Source of the DNA: Gudongella sp049310905
GTDB taxonomy: Bacteria > Bacillota > Clostridia > Tissierellales > Tissierellaceae
NCBI RefSeq assembly: GCF_049310905.1
Contig: NZ_JBMEMN010000044.1
Coordinates: 1-17,827 of the forward strand
Length of the DNA: 17,827 bases
Direction: 5' to 3'
Below are positions 7,792 through 15,343 of this stretch, one piece after another; position 1 is the first letter of the stretch; the number at the start of each line of letters is the position of its first letter. The position numbers were made by a program, and so were the translations under genes. The notes beneath the pieces were generated by a model that saw nothing but the letters and a program-made list of their open reading frames with translations, had not been told where the DNA came from and ran no database searches.

Positions 7792-7858
7792 GTAGATATA
7801 AGTGTGTATAGAAGCTATTGATAGTAGTGACAAACATATTACACAAGGAGGTATGACT

Positions 7859-9487
7859 ATGAAGTTAAGTTTTCTGGGAGCAGCACAAATGGTAACAGGA
7901 TCAAACTATCTTTTGAATACTAAGGAGCATAATATTGTAATTGACTGTGGAATGTTTCAGGGGAATCAGGAAACAGAAAAGTTGAATTACAGAGAGTTTC
8001 CATTTGATCCGGCATCAATTGACATATTGATTTTGACACATGCTCATATAGACCACAGTGGACGAATACCGAAGATGGTAAAGGAAGGTTTCAGAGGCAA
8101 GATCATCTCTACAAAAGCTACCTTTGACCTTTGCGGAGTTATGTTGCTTGATAGTGCAAAAATACAGGAAAATGATGCTCAGTGGGAAAATAAAAAGAGA
8201 GAAAGAAGAGGGGAACCGGAGATAGAACCCCTTTATACTATTGATGATGCTGAGCACAGTCTGAAGTATTTTGAGCCTCAACTATATGAACAGAAAATCG
8301 ATATCAATGGAGAAATATCCATGAAATTTAAAGATGCTGGGCATATATTGGGATCTTCGATTCTGGAGCTATGGGTGACTGAAGACGAAAAGACTACAAA
8401 ACTTGTGTTTTCAGGAGACCTTGGGATGCCGAACAGACCAATCATAAGGGACCCTCAATATGTTGACGAGGCTGATTATTTGGTCATTGAATCCACATAT
8501 GGAGATACTGATCATCCACCAATGAAGGAAAGTGCTGAAAAATTAATTGAAATTATAAATAAAACTGCCAAGAGAGGTGGAACTGTCCTTATACCTTCAT
8601 TTGCAGTGGGAAGAACCCAGGAACTCATATACCAGCTTAACAAGTATTATGAATATAATGATATCAAGCTTGAAATGGAAATCCCAATCTATATAGACAG
8701 TCCTATGGCTACAAATGCCACTGAAGTATTTCAGAACAACTCTGGGACATTTGACCAGGAGACTCAGGATTTGATACTAAAAGGTGATAATCCATTCCTC
8801 TTTAAGAATCTTCACTATGTAAGGACTGTTGAAGAATCCATGGCACTGAATGATGCAGATTTTCCAAAGGTTATAATATCGGCAAGTGGGATGGCAACGG
8901 CTGGAAGGATTAGGCATCATCTTAAACATAATCTGTGGGATCCTAAGAACAGCCTCATTTTTGTTGGATATCAGGCTGAAGGTTCCTTGGGGAGGATACT
9001 TCTTGATGGAGTTAAGAAAGTGAAACTACTTGGAGAAGAGATTCACGTTGGACTTGAAATATACGATCTCGAGGGATTCTCAGCTCATGCTGACAGGAAG
9101 TTCATGTTGGATTGGATTGACAAGATAGAAAAGAAACCTAGAAAGGTATTTATTGTCCATGGAGAAAAAGAAACCGCTGAGGAGTTTTCCAGACAGATAG
9201 AAGACAGGTTTGGGCTGCAAACAATTATACCCAAACTTGGAAACTGCTACAGAATTGCTCGAGATTCAATAGAAGTGGAAAAAGGAATTTCAATTGAGCC
9301 TGCAATTCTCAAGGAAGAAATCGCAAAGGAACTGCAAAATGTCTATGAACAATTCAATTCTTTGATGAGCAGGTCTAATGGATTGTTTGATGAGGACTTG
9401 CTGGAAAAAGACTATGATTTATTGAAGAATAGACTGCTTGAATTACAGAATCAGCTTATGGATTTAAATATGTTGATTGGGAAATAG
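7859..9487 (+). CDS. MBL-fold/beta-CASP RNA-type metallo-hydrolase
   Basis: This 542-residue protein of the beta-CASP nuclease group resembles the Ysh1/CPSF-73-like bacterial and archaeal enzymes. The zinc site is complete: HAHIDH (H61, H63, D65, H66), H162 in GHILGSS, D187 in SGDLGM and H410 in GFSAHAD. Beta-CASP motifs are present, including SASGMATAGR (341-350) and VHGE (433-436). The last 75 or so residues form a leucine-rich helical, probably coiled-coil tail. Such proteins are predicted endo- or exoribonucleases; the substrate is unknown. ATG 7859 sits seven bases after AAGGAGG; longer in-frame readings back to 7802 lack a ribosome binding site. It opens a four-gene operon, and lplA starts nine bases after its stop. 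Confidence 0.92.
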   Translation: MKLSFLGAAQMVTGSNYLLNTKEHNIVIDCGMFQGNQETEKLNYREFPFDPASIDILILTHAHIDHSGRIPKMVKEGFRGKIISTKATFDLCGVMLLDSAKIQENDAQWENKKRERRGEPEIEPLYTIDDAEHSLKYFEPQLYEQKIDINGEISMKFKDAGHILGSSILELWVTEDEKTTKLVFSGDLGMPNRPIIRDPQYVDEADYLVIESTYGDTDHPPMKESAEKLIEIINKTAKRGGTVLIPSFAVGRTQELIYQLNKYYEYNDIKLEMEIPIYIDSPMATNATEVFQNNSGTFDQETQDLILKGDNPFLFKNLHYVRTVEESMALNDADFPKVIISASGMATAGRIRHHLKHNLWDPKNSLIFVGYQAEGSLGRILLDGVKKVKLLGEEIHVGLEIYDLEGFSAHADRKFMLDWIDKIEKKPRKVFIVHGEKETAEEFSRQIEDRFGLQTIIPKLGNCYRIARDSIEVEKGISIEPAILKEEIAKELQNVYEQFNSLMSRSNGLFDEDLLEKDYDLLKNRLLELQNQLMDLNMLIGK

Positions 9488-9496
9488 GAGGAAGAA

Positions 9497-10489
9497 ATGA
9501 AATATTTGACTAATTTATCTAACAATCCTAACTATAATCTTGCTTTTGAGGAATACTGCTTTAAGAACCTCCCAAGGGAGGATGATTATGTATATCTTTG
9601 GATTAATGGACCGGCCATAATAGTTGGTAAGAATCAGAATACACTTGAGGAAATAAACATAGAATATGTAAAAGAAAATGATATAAAGATTGTAAGGAGA
9701 ATCACAGGTGGGGGAGCAGTTTACCACGACCTTGGGAATCTCAATTTTTCAATCTATACCAATTCCAAGGGTCAGGAAAGAATTGACTTTGGGCAGATCA
9801 ATGTTCCAATATTGAAATCCCTGGAGAAATTTGGAATAATGGCAGAATTATCTGGAAGAAATGACTTGACTCTTGATGGAAAGAAAATCTCTGGAATTGC
9901 TCAATCAGTCTATAAGAAAAGAATTCTTAATCATGGAACTATTCTTTATGATACAGATATGAGTGTTTTGTCAAAAGCTTTGAATGTCAAGGCTGACAAA
10001 ATTGCATCCAAAGGTGTAAAGTCTGTTAAGTCAAGAGTTACAAATATCAGACCTTACATGAAAGAAGATGCTTTAATTTTGGATTTTAAGGAGATGCTGC
10101 TCAAGAACATTTTTCAGTACCACAACGAGGAAATGGAAGAGTATGTACTGAGCCAACAAGAATTGGATGGAATTCAGAAGCTATACGAAGAGAAGTATTC
10201 AACTTGGGAATGGAATTATGGAGAATCTCCAGACTTCGGATGGACTAATTACAAACGGTTCCCATCTGGTGCAGTGGAAGTAAGACTTGAAATGAAAAAT
10301 GGAATAATCAGAGACGTAAAGATTTTTGGAGACTTTTTCGGAACCAAGGAAGTTGAGGACCTTGAGGAAAAACTTAAGGGTGTTCGTTATGACAAGGATA
10401 ATATACAGGAGCTTTTGAGCGAGATAAATGTATCCGATTATTTCAGTAATATGGCTGATGCTGACTTTATGGAACTCTTATTTGATTAA
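9497..10489 (+). CDS. lplA: Lipoate-protein ligase A
   Basis: This enzyme activates lipoate with ATP and attaches it to lysines of lipoyl domains such as GcvH or the 2-oxoacid dehydrogenase E2 subunits. The 330-residue protein shows RRITGGGAVYHDLGNLNFS (67-85) and GRNDLTLDGKKISGIAQS (120-137), the lipoyl-adenylate site, with the catalytic lysine at 129 or 130. A C-terminal accessory domain (about 250-330) is present, as in full-length ligases. The ribosome binding site AGGAGG overlaps the stop of the metallo-hydrolase. No lipoylated protein is encoded in the window, so the target is unknown. Confidence 0.93.
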   Translation: MKYLTNLSNNPNYNLAFEEYCFKNLPREDDYVYLWINGPAIIVGKNQNTLEEINIEYVKENDIKIVRRITGGGAVYHDLGNLNFSIYTNSKGQERIDFGQINVPILKSLEKFGIMAELSGRNDLTLDGKKISGIAQSVYKKRILNHGTILYDTDMSVLSKALNVKADKIASKGVKSVKSRVTNIRPYMKEDALILDFKEMLLKNIFQYHNEEMEEYVLSQQELDGIQKLYEEKYSTWEWNYGESPDFGWTNYKRFPSGAVEVRLEMKNGIIRDVKIFGDFFGTKEVEDLEEKLKGVRYDKDNIQELLSEINVSDYFSNMADADFMELLFD

Positions 10490-10500
10490 ATCTGTGGGAG

Positions 10501-11676
10501 ATGAAGATATTGAACCTAGGTGAGAATATTGAAATACATCCAGTAAGGACCGAAAAAGAACTAGAGCAGTTTGTATCATTCCCATACAAGATATATGAGA
10601 ATGATAAAGTCTGGGTACCACCAATAAAAAGCGATTATAGAAAATATGTTAGAGGTGAGGGAAATTACCTTAATCAGGCGGGACCAAATGAAAAAATACT
10701 GGCAATGCGTGGTGGCAAGGTTTGTGGCAGACTGCTTGTCGGAATAAATGAGCACTTAAATCTACACAAGAACTTAAAGGATGGATATATTTCTCTATTT
10801 GAGTGTGAGGACGATCAGGCAGTTGCCGATAAGATGCTCCAATTCTCAGAAAATTGGCTTTTTGAAAGGGGAATGGAAAACCTGAAAGGCCCACTTTCAT
10901 TACCTGGTGGAGATGACAACAGGGGATTTCTAATCGATAATTTTACAGATCCCACCTTAATAATGAATACCTATAACAAACCTTATTATCCAGACTTGTT
11001 TGTAAATTATGGCTTCCAGAAGTACTGCGACGTTTACGCATATAAAAGTGACAGTTCCAATAAGAATATTGAGAGGTATGAAAAGCTTGCACCATATGCA
11101 ATGAAGAAATATGGCTTCAGGGTGGACCCGATTGATTTAAAGAACATCAAGAGAGAAATGCAGGATGTCAAGGAAATCATAAACAAAGCCATGCCACCAG
11201 AGTGGGAAGATTTTACACCTCCAAATGATGAAGAGATTGATCTGATTGCAAAACAACTTGTGCCATATGCTGATCCTGATTTGATATACATTGCCAGAAA
11301 CGACAAAAATGAGCCCATAGGGTTTAATATAGCATTGCCAGATTACAATGAAGTGTTGGCAAAGATGAAAGGGAAGCTTTTACCTTTTGGTATAATAAAA
11401 TACCTTTACTACAAAAATAAGATAGAGAAGATAAGATTCTTTGTTTTGTTTGTAATACCCGAATACCAGAAAAAAGGAGTCTCTTCAGCAATTTATTGGC
11501 AAACCTTCAAAGCGGCAGTTGAAAATGGGTATAGTTTTGTTGAGGGCTCAACAATATGGGATTACAATGAGCCTATGAAAAGGGACATTGAAAAATACGG
11601 GGGCATAATTTATAAAACATATAGAATCTACAAAAAGAAAATAATGGACCAAGATGGTTCATCCGGGGAGGAATAG
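10501..11676 (+). CDS. GNAT-like protein of the YghO type
   Basis: This 391-residue protein begins with an N-terminal block typical of YghO-like proteins (VRTEKELEQFVSFPYKIY, then WVPP near 38-41). A C-terminal acetyltransferase-like fold follows, with an acetyl-CoA motif (VIPEYQKKGVSSA, about 317-330) and then an NEPMKRDIEKYGG segment. The reaction and substrate are not known for this family. The ATG at 10501 directly abuts the GGGAG site, which is too close, so TTG 10510 may be the true start. The 3' end nearly touches mltG, one base from its ATG. The family call is moderately confident. Confidence 0.75.
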   Translation: MKILNLGENIEIHPVRTEKELEQFVSFPYKIYENDKVWVPPIKSDYRKYVRGEGNYLNQAGPNEKILAMRGGKVCGRLLVGINEHLNLHKNLKDGYISLFECEDDQAVADKMLQFSENWLFERGMENLKGPLSLPGGDDNRGFLIDNFTDPTLIMNTYNKPYYPDLFVNYGFQKYCDVYAYKSDSSNKNIERYEKLAPYAMKKYGFRVDPIDLKNIKREMQDVKEIINKAMPPEWEDFTPPNDEEIDLIAKQLVPYADPDLIYIARNDKNEPIGFNIALPDYNEVLAKMKGKLLPFGIIKYLYYKNKIEKIRFFVLFVIPEYQKKGVSSAIYWQTFKAAVENGYSFVEGSTIWDYNEPMKRDIEKYGGIIYKTYRIYKKKIMDQDGSSGEE

Positions 11677-11677
11677 A

Positions 11678-12685
11678 ATGAAAAAAGCAATACTAGTATT
11701 ATTGCTGATTATACTTATTGCAGGAGTGGGAGGTTTCTTTCTTGCGCCAGATTACCTAAACAGTACCCACAATGATGAGGCTGTAAATCTGGTGGTAGAA
11801 AAAGGAGACACTCTTCACGCAGTTGCAGAGAAGCTGTACGAAGAGGGTGTTATAAAAAGTAGATTGTGGTTTAGGTACAATGGGGAAGAGGTAGCAGCCA
11901 GGATTAAACCAGGGACATATATCATTGAGCGGGGCTCGAGTCTGGATGATATCTATGAAATCATACAGGTTGGGGAACAGGAAGTGCCTGTAGTGGTTAC
12001 TTTTCCTGAAGGGTTTATACTTTATCAGTTTGCGGAGAAAATCCAGGAGTCTGGCCTGGGGACAATGGAAGAATTCATTGAGGAAACAGAACGTTTTTAT
12101 GAGGAGAACTACTCTGAAAACTATGACAATAAAGAGCTTTATTATAGCCTTGAGGGCTATCTGTTCCCGGATACGTATCATTTTTCTTCAAGTCAGACAG
12201 TTTCACAAATAGTCGAAAGGTTGGTTTCGACAACAGAGGATATCTGGACTGATGAAATGGAGGCCAAGAGAGAAGAGCTTGGAATGTCAAGGCATCAGAT
12301 CATGATACTGGCATCCCTGATTGAAAGGGAAGCATTTAACGACGAAGAAAGAAACACAATAAGCGGGGTTATTTACAATAGAATCGACACAGGCATGCCT
12401 CTCCAAATAGACGCTACGGTTATTTATGGAATTGGAGAAGGCAAGGAGCATATGACCAGGGTGCTATATTCAGATCTGGAAAGGGAGAATCCCTTCAATA
12501 CCTATAGAAATGAGGGTATGCCACCAGGACCGATTGCATCACCTGGTAGAAATTCAATCAATGCTGCATTGAATCCTGAAAGTCATGATTTCTACTATTA
12601 TGTAATGGGCGAAAATGGACACGTGTTTGCTGAGACCTACAACGAACACCTTAGAAACGTTGAAGCATACAGACAAACCCAGTAA
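11678..12685 (+). CDS. mltG: Endolytic murein transglycosylase MltG
   Basis: MltG cuts nascent glycan strands at the outer face of the membrane and so terminates their growth. The 335-residue protein has an N-terminal membrane anchor (about 4-23) and a LysM-like subdomain around 38-85 (VVEKGDTLHAVAEKLYEEG). The YceG catalytic domain contains EGYLFPDTY (159-167) and the catalytic glutamate E216 in LASLIEREA. NRIDTGMPLQIDATV and the GPIASPGRNSINAALNP segment are also diagnostic. ATG 11678 follows GGGGAGG; in-frame upstream readings to 11654 overlap the previous gene and are not preferred. It is the last gene of the operon. Confidence 0.96.
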   Translation: MKKAILVLLLIILIAGVGGFFLAPDYLNSTHNDEAVNLVVEKGDTLHAVAEKLYEEGVIKSRLWFRYNGEEVAARIKPGTYIIERGSSLDDIYEIIQVGEQEVPVVVTFPEGFILYQFAEKIQESGLGTMEEFIEETERFYEENYSENYDNKELYYSLEGYLFPDTYHFSSSQTVSQIVERLVSTTEDIWTDEMEAKREELGMSRHQIMILASLIEREAFNDEERNTISGVIYNRIDTGMPLQIDATVIYGIGEGKEHMTRVLYSDLERENPFNTYRNEGMPPGPIASPGRNSINAALNPESHDFYYYVMGENGHVFAETYNEHLRNVEAYRQTQ

Positions 12686-12693
12686 TGGGCATA

Positions 12694-12725
12694 AAAAAAT
12701 ACAGTTCAATTGAACTGTATTTTTT
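12694..12725. terminator. Bidirectional terminator after mltG (ancestral tRNA-Leu terminator)
   Basis: This is a perfect 32-bp palindrome centred on AATT (12708-12711). The inner arm is ATACAGTTCAATTGAACTGT, with A tracts on the left and T tracts on the right, so it can end transcription on both strands. It lies four bases from the tRNA-Leu fragment. Before the island inserted, it would have terminated tRNA-Leu on the minus strand as well as mltG on the + strand. Confidence 0.88.
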
Positions 12726-12728
12726 CGT

Positions 12729-12752
12729 TTGGTGCCGAAGGCGGGAGTCGAA
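12729..12752 (-). repeat. Left attachment-site repeat: 3' fragment of tRNA-Leu
   Basis: These 24 bases (ending in GGCGGGAGTCGAA) are identical to 17479-17502, which lie inside the intact tRNA-Leu. They cover the encoded CCA, the 3' acceptor strand and part of the T arm. The rest of the tRNA is missing here, so this is a displaced 3' end and not a gene. Direct repeats of a tRNA 3' end are the hallmark of site-specific integration by a tyrosine recombinase. Confidence 0.92.
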
Positions 12753-12885
12753 ATCATATTGATATTTTTCTATCCTCTTCTCATTCATTGTCAGTGTATA
12801 ATTGATACAATAATTCACCAAGGGAGTAAGGGATACATGAGGCATAGAAAATGTTGAATAGCAAGGTTAAGCTAGATTATTAGCT
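12753..12885. other. Left end of the island, no gene seen
   Basis: There is no credible reading frame. ORFs crossing the tRNA fragment here are artefacts. A TGTATAATTG at about 12795-12804 looks like an isolated -10 without a -35, and a short ATG frame after AAGGGAG (12837) stops after six codons. This stretch probably holds the recombinase-binding end of the element. Confidence 0.4.
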
Positions 12886-13140
12886 CTATGCTTTGATTTT
12901 GAATATTTTTGATATAAGATCAATAATATTGTTATTCCCTTTAATCTTAGTACGTGATTCACGAGCACTTTCTCCTAGCAACCTAGAATGGGTTTTAGTA
13001 ATAAAATCAAGTAGAAGTTTACAAAGTAAAGTCATTACTGAAACAACAACTAATGGCAAGATAATTGGAATAAACGTATCTAGCCAAATAGGGATGGCAT
13101 CAATTATTGATTCAAATATAAATTTGGATTTATTTGGCAA
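12886..13140 (-). CDS. Small single-pass membrane protein, unknown
   Basis: This 84-residue reading frame on the minus strand starts at TTG 13140, six bases after GAGGTG. An in-frame GTG at 13149 lies within the ribosome binding site itself and is less likely. It encodes an amphipathic N-terminus, one strong hydrophobic segment around residues 23-48 (FIPIILPLVVVSVMTLL then CKLLLDF), and a basic tail rich in Arg, Lys and Asn ending in FKIKA. No family is recognised. It is the only minus-strand protein candidate in the island and reads away from the PIN gene. The overlapping + strand frame (12893-13177) looks like its shadow. The ribosome binding site and helix support it; lack of a known family keeps it tentative. 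Confidence 0.45.
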   Translation of the reverse strand: MPNKSKFIFESIIDAIPIWLDTFIPIILPLVVVSVMTLLCKLLLDFITKTHSRLLGESARESRTKIKGNNNIIDLISKIFKIKA

Positions 13141-13149
13141 TGGTATCAC

Positions 13150-13412
13150 CTCTGTTTATTCATACCACGTAAGATAAGATTTTAACCAACAGAGGATTTG
13201 ACCAGAGTTTATTAGTTCGTGAAATCAATTGATGGAACATAAGGTTGTGGTTATAGTTATTTTCATTGCCTATCTTTTGGACATAGATTCATCAAAGAGA
13301 CGAGCAGGTATGACGATTTAGGGACCTAAATGGAGGTGGTTATTTTAAAGAGAAAGTAATGGCATTAGTTAGATAAGAGACAATAAAAAATGTGAAATTA
13401 TTTCCAAAAAAG
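13150..13412. other. Intergenic region between the small membrane protein and the PIN gene
   Basis: There is no convincing gene. A 29-codon frame with a hydrophobic run (13232-13321, starting MEHKVVVIVIF) has no ribosome binding site. A GGAGGTGG near 13331 precedes no start codon in usable distance. The left part should contain the promoter of the minus-strand small gene: reading that strand, TTGGTT near 13188-13193 and TATGAA near 13163-13168 are weak candidates. The region may include decayed coding sequence. Confidence 0.35.
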
Positions 13413-13413
13413 A

Positions 13414-13438
13414 AGGATTTTCATCTTCTATGTAGAAT
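13414..13438 (+). promoter_or_regulatory. Sigma-H-type promoter upstream of the PIN gene
   Basis: AGGATTT (13414-13420) and GAAT (13435-13438) are separated by 14 bases, the spacing of the classic sigma-H promoter of Bacillus spoVG. The region preceding it (TTCCAAAAAAGA) and the ribosome binding site following it closely match the second island promoter at 15288-15312. Transcription would start within the A/T-rich bases just before the ribosome binding site. Confidence 0.65.
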
Positions 13439-13462
13439 ATTTAATAAAGGAGGAGATTGCTT

Positions 13463-14728
13463 GTGAAAGAAAAGTTTTGGGGATATCTGCCACTAAAGGA
13501 GACTGAGTTTAAAAATATTTGGGTGAATTCTAAAATTGTCTTGGATACAAATATATTGTTAAATTTATATAGATACACTGAGTCAACCCAAAAAGAAGTC
13601 ATTAGAATTCTAGACGAAAGGAATGAACGTTTTGTAATACCAGAATTAGTAATAAAAGAGTTTTTTGCCAATCGAGATGGAGTAATAGAGAATCATCACA
13701 ATATCCGTGAAAAAGTAATTGAAAATTTAAAGATTTCGGATATGAAAAGTTCTATAGATAAACATAGACATATTAATCTAAACAACCATAAACTTAAAGA
13801 GATTATTGAAGAATTTGAAAAAAATATAAATAATGAATTAAGTAAATGCAGGACTGATAGTTTTTATGAAAAAGACACTATCCTTGAAAGAATATCAGAC
13901 TGGTTTAATGATAGGGTTATGGATCCTTTAACTAATAAAGAACTTGAAGAGATTTTTAAAGAAGGAGAAGTTAGATATACAAATAAGATACCACCCGGGT
14001 ATAAGGATGATAGTAAATCAGAAAGTAATAGTAAATATAATGATTTAGTCATCTGGAAACAGATTATGAAATATGCGAAGGACAATGAATCTAATATAAT
14101 CTTTATATCAGATGATTTGAAGGAGGACTGGATAAAAACAATTGGAGGTAAAAAGATTGGTCCCAGAGAAGAATTATTAAACGAATTCTATAGATATACA
14201 AATGGTCAGAAAATATACATATACTCAACAAATGGGTTCTTGAATGCTTACTCTAAATTCAGCAAAAATAGAGAGATTGGGAAAGATACGATTTCTGAAG
14301 TGGAAAATTTAGAGAATAGTTATATAACAAATAAGAAAATGAACTCGTTTTCTGCTAGATATTTTGAATTTGTAGACGATGACTATAAAAAATATCCAAG
14401 TAAAACATTAAATAAAAAATTAGCTTTGAATAAATATGAAGAAGGAATTACTAACGAAGATATAGATAATGAGAATATTATGAGAAAATTTATTGAATTC
14501 AATAAAGAATTAACCGAGGTTAAGGAAGATGCGTATAATAATTATAATTTTTTCGATTCAGACATAAATCTTGACCGTTTGAGATTTCTTAGTAGGAAAC
14601 TTAGAATATTGAATTTACAAATAAGAAAATCACAATTGACAGAAAAGATTAGAAAAAAATTATTAGTATTAATCAATGAATATCAGAAGGAGATTTATGA
14701 ATTAGAGGATAATTTCATACCTTTTTAG
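13463..14728 (+). CDS. PIN-like domain protein (PIN_8 / DUF4935 type)
   Basis: This 421-residue protein has a discontinuous PIN-like nuclease domain. The first acidic strand is KIVLDTNILLNLYRY (24-38, D28). E66 lies in IPELVIKEF, followed by a helical insert of about 110 residues. The second half is PPGYKDD (177-183), then the acidic strands NDLVIW (193-198, D194) and FISDDLKEDW (214-223, D217/D218), ending with GPREELLNEF (233-242). This matches the PIN_8 pattern, predicted metal-dependent RNases or DNases often found in accessory islands. The remaining 160 C-terminal residues are helical and unrecognised. GTG 13463 is nine bases after AGGAGG; an in-frame TTG at 13457 is too close. No antitoxin-like partner is adjacent. 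The nuclease role is inferred from the family. Confidence 0.8.
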   Translation: MKEKFWGYLPLKETEFKNIWVNSKIVLDTNILLNLYRYTESTQKEVIRILDERNERFVIPELVIKEFFANRDGVIENHHNIREKVIENLKISDMKSSIDKHRHINLNNHKLKEIIEEFEKNINNELSKCRTDSFYEKDTILERISDWFNDRVMDPLTNKELEEIFKEGEVRYTNKIPPGYKDDSKSESNSKYNDLVIWKQIMKYAKDNESNIIFISDDLKEDWIKTIGGKKIGPREELLNEFYRYTNGQKIYIYSTNGFLNAYSKFSKNREIGKDTISEVENLENSYITNKKMNSFSARYFEFVDDDYKKYPSKTLNKKLALNKYEEGITNEDIDNENIMRKFIEFNKELTEVKEDAYNNYNFFDSDINLDRLRFLSRKLRILNLQIRKSQLTEKIRKKLLVLINEYQKEIYELEDNFIPF

Positions 14729-15003
14729 GAACTGTTTAATCAATATAATAGATATATCTATGGGATTGAATTCTGTCACCAGTCTGGAGAGAAAAATTTA
14801 GCAAAAATACTTAATATACCTTGCTGAACAAAATCTCAGATTTGCTGATTAAGTTTGGATTTGAACCTTAAAGGGATACTCTATGGAGGCGTTTTGTCAT
14901 AATAGGCAAGGCTTGTTCTAAGTTCTATGTTCGGAACCCCAATACGTGGGATCAATTAATCAACGATATAAACTGTAGATATGATGATAAGACTGGAGAT
15001 TAA
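14729..15003 (+). pseudogene. Probable coding remnant downstream of the PIN gene
   Basis: There is no intact gene here. One frame reads LLNKISDLLIKFGFEP up to a TAA at 14869-14871, then continues open for 43 codons (14872-15000) with natural-looking sequence (FYVRNPNTWDQLINDIN) and stops at TAA 15001-15003, directly before the ATG of the next small frame. It has no start codon or ribosome binding site. It reads like the tail of a decayed gene; I do not recognise the family. Confidence 0.35.
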
Positions 15004-15241
15004 ATGCTAGGTAGTGATATACTTACTTTTAGTAGACCGAAAATCATGGTATTGGTACTAGTACTTATTATTATTGGACTGATACTTTGAGGAAGGATTC
15101 ATAGGACGAACTTTCCTTAATAGAGCCATCCAAGGGATACTTGCAACAGGAATGGTCGTATATGTACATCAATTAACTATACAGTATAATAGGAAGAGAG
15201 TGGAGGGTGACGATTTGCCTCATAGTGATGCCCTGGGTTAA
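15004..15241 (+). CDS. Small membrane protein split by a CTT-TGA frame change
   Basis: ATG 15004 follows GGAG (14995-14998) by five bases. It opens a 28-residue frame with a hydrophobic helix (PKIMVLVLVLIIIGLIL) and stops at TGA 15088. The +1 frame opens at 15083 and runs 52 codons to TAA 15239, with sequence like FIGRTFLNRAIQGILATGMV and VEGDDLPHSDALG. Joined, they give a protein of about 79 residues with one or two helices. The junction reads ATA CTT TGA G, the same CTT-TGA shift point used for +1 recoding in the release factor 2 gene prfB, but no upstream AGGGGG-like stimulator is seen. It may be a simple frameshift pseudogene or a recoded gene. A terminator overlaps its end, which suggests it is or was a real gene. 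Confidence 0.45.
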
Positions 15242-15256
15242 TCCTGGGGTTTTTTA
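15231..15256 (+). terminator. Rho-independent terminator after the small split gene
   Basis: CCCTGGG (15231-15237) pairs with CCTGGGG (15243-15249), including two wobble pairs, around loop TTAAT, and is followed by TTTTTT. The hairpin includes the final codons and the stop of the split small gene. It isolates the following sigma-H-type promoter from upstream transcription. Confidence 0.7.
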
Positions 15257-15287
15257 ACTAAATAGAAAATAATTCCAAAAAAAAAGA

Positions 15288-15312
15288 AGGATTCCCCTTT
15301 TTGATGTTGAAT
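15288..15312 (+). promoter_or_regulatory. Sigma-H-type promoter upstream of the two-gene unit
   Basis: AGGATTC (15288-15294) and GAAT (15309-15312) are separated by 14 bases, exactly as at the PIN gene. The bases before it (AATTCCAAAAAA, then AGA) and after it (AAAGGAGGAGAT, then GTGAAAG) are also shared with the PIN gene leader, so the two leaders are probably copies of one another or under the same selection. Confidence 0.65.
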
Positions 15313-15343
15313 ACTAATAATATAACTTAAAGGAGGAGATGCT

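Noticed and set aside
12651..12845. Minus-strand ORF of 64 codons crossing the mltG end and the tRNA fragment
   Set aside because: It reads through the mltG 3' end, a terminator palindrome and the tRNA-Leu fragment, has no ribosome binding site, and looks like a product of non-coding sequence.
12893..13177. Plus-strand ORF of 94 codons
   Set aside because: It is antisense to the small membrane protein, starts without a ribosome binding site, and its sequence is less protein-like than the minus-strand frame.
13232..13321. 29-codon ORF with a hydrophobic run
   Set aside because: It has no ribosome binding site or promoter of its own, and such a short AT-rich hydrophobic frame is expected by chance.
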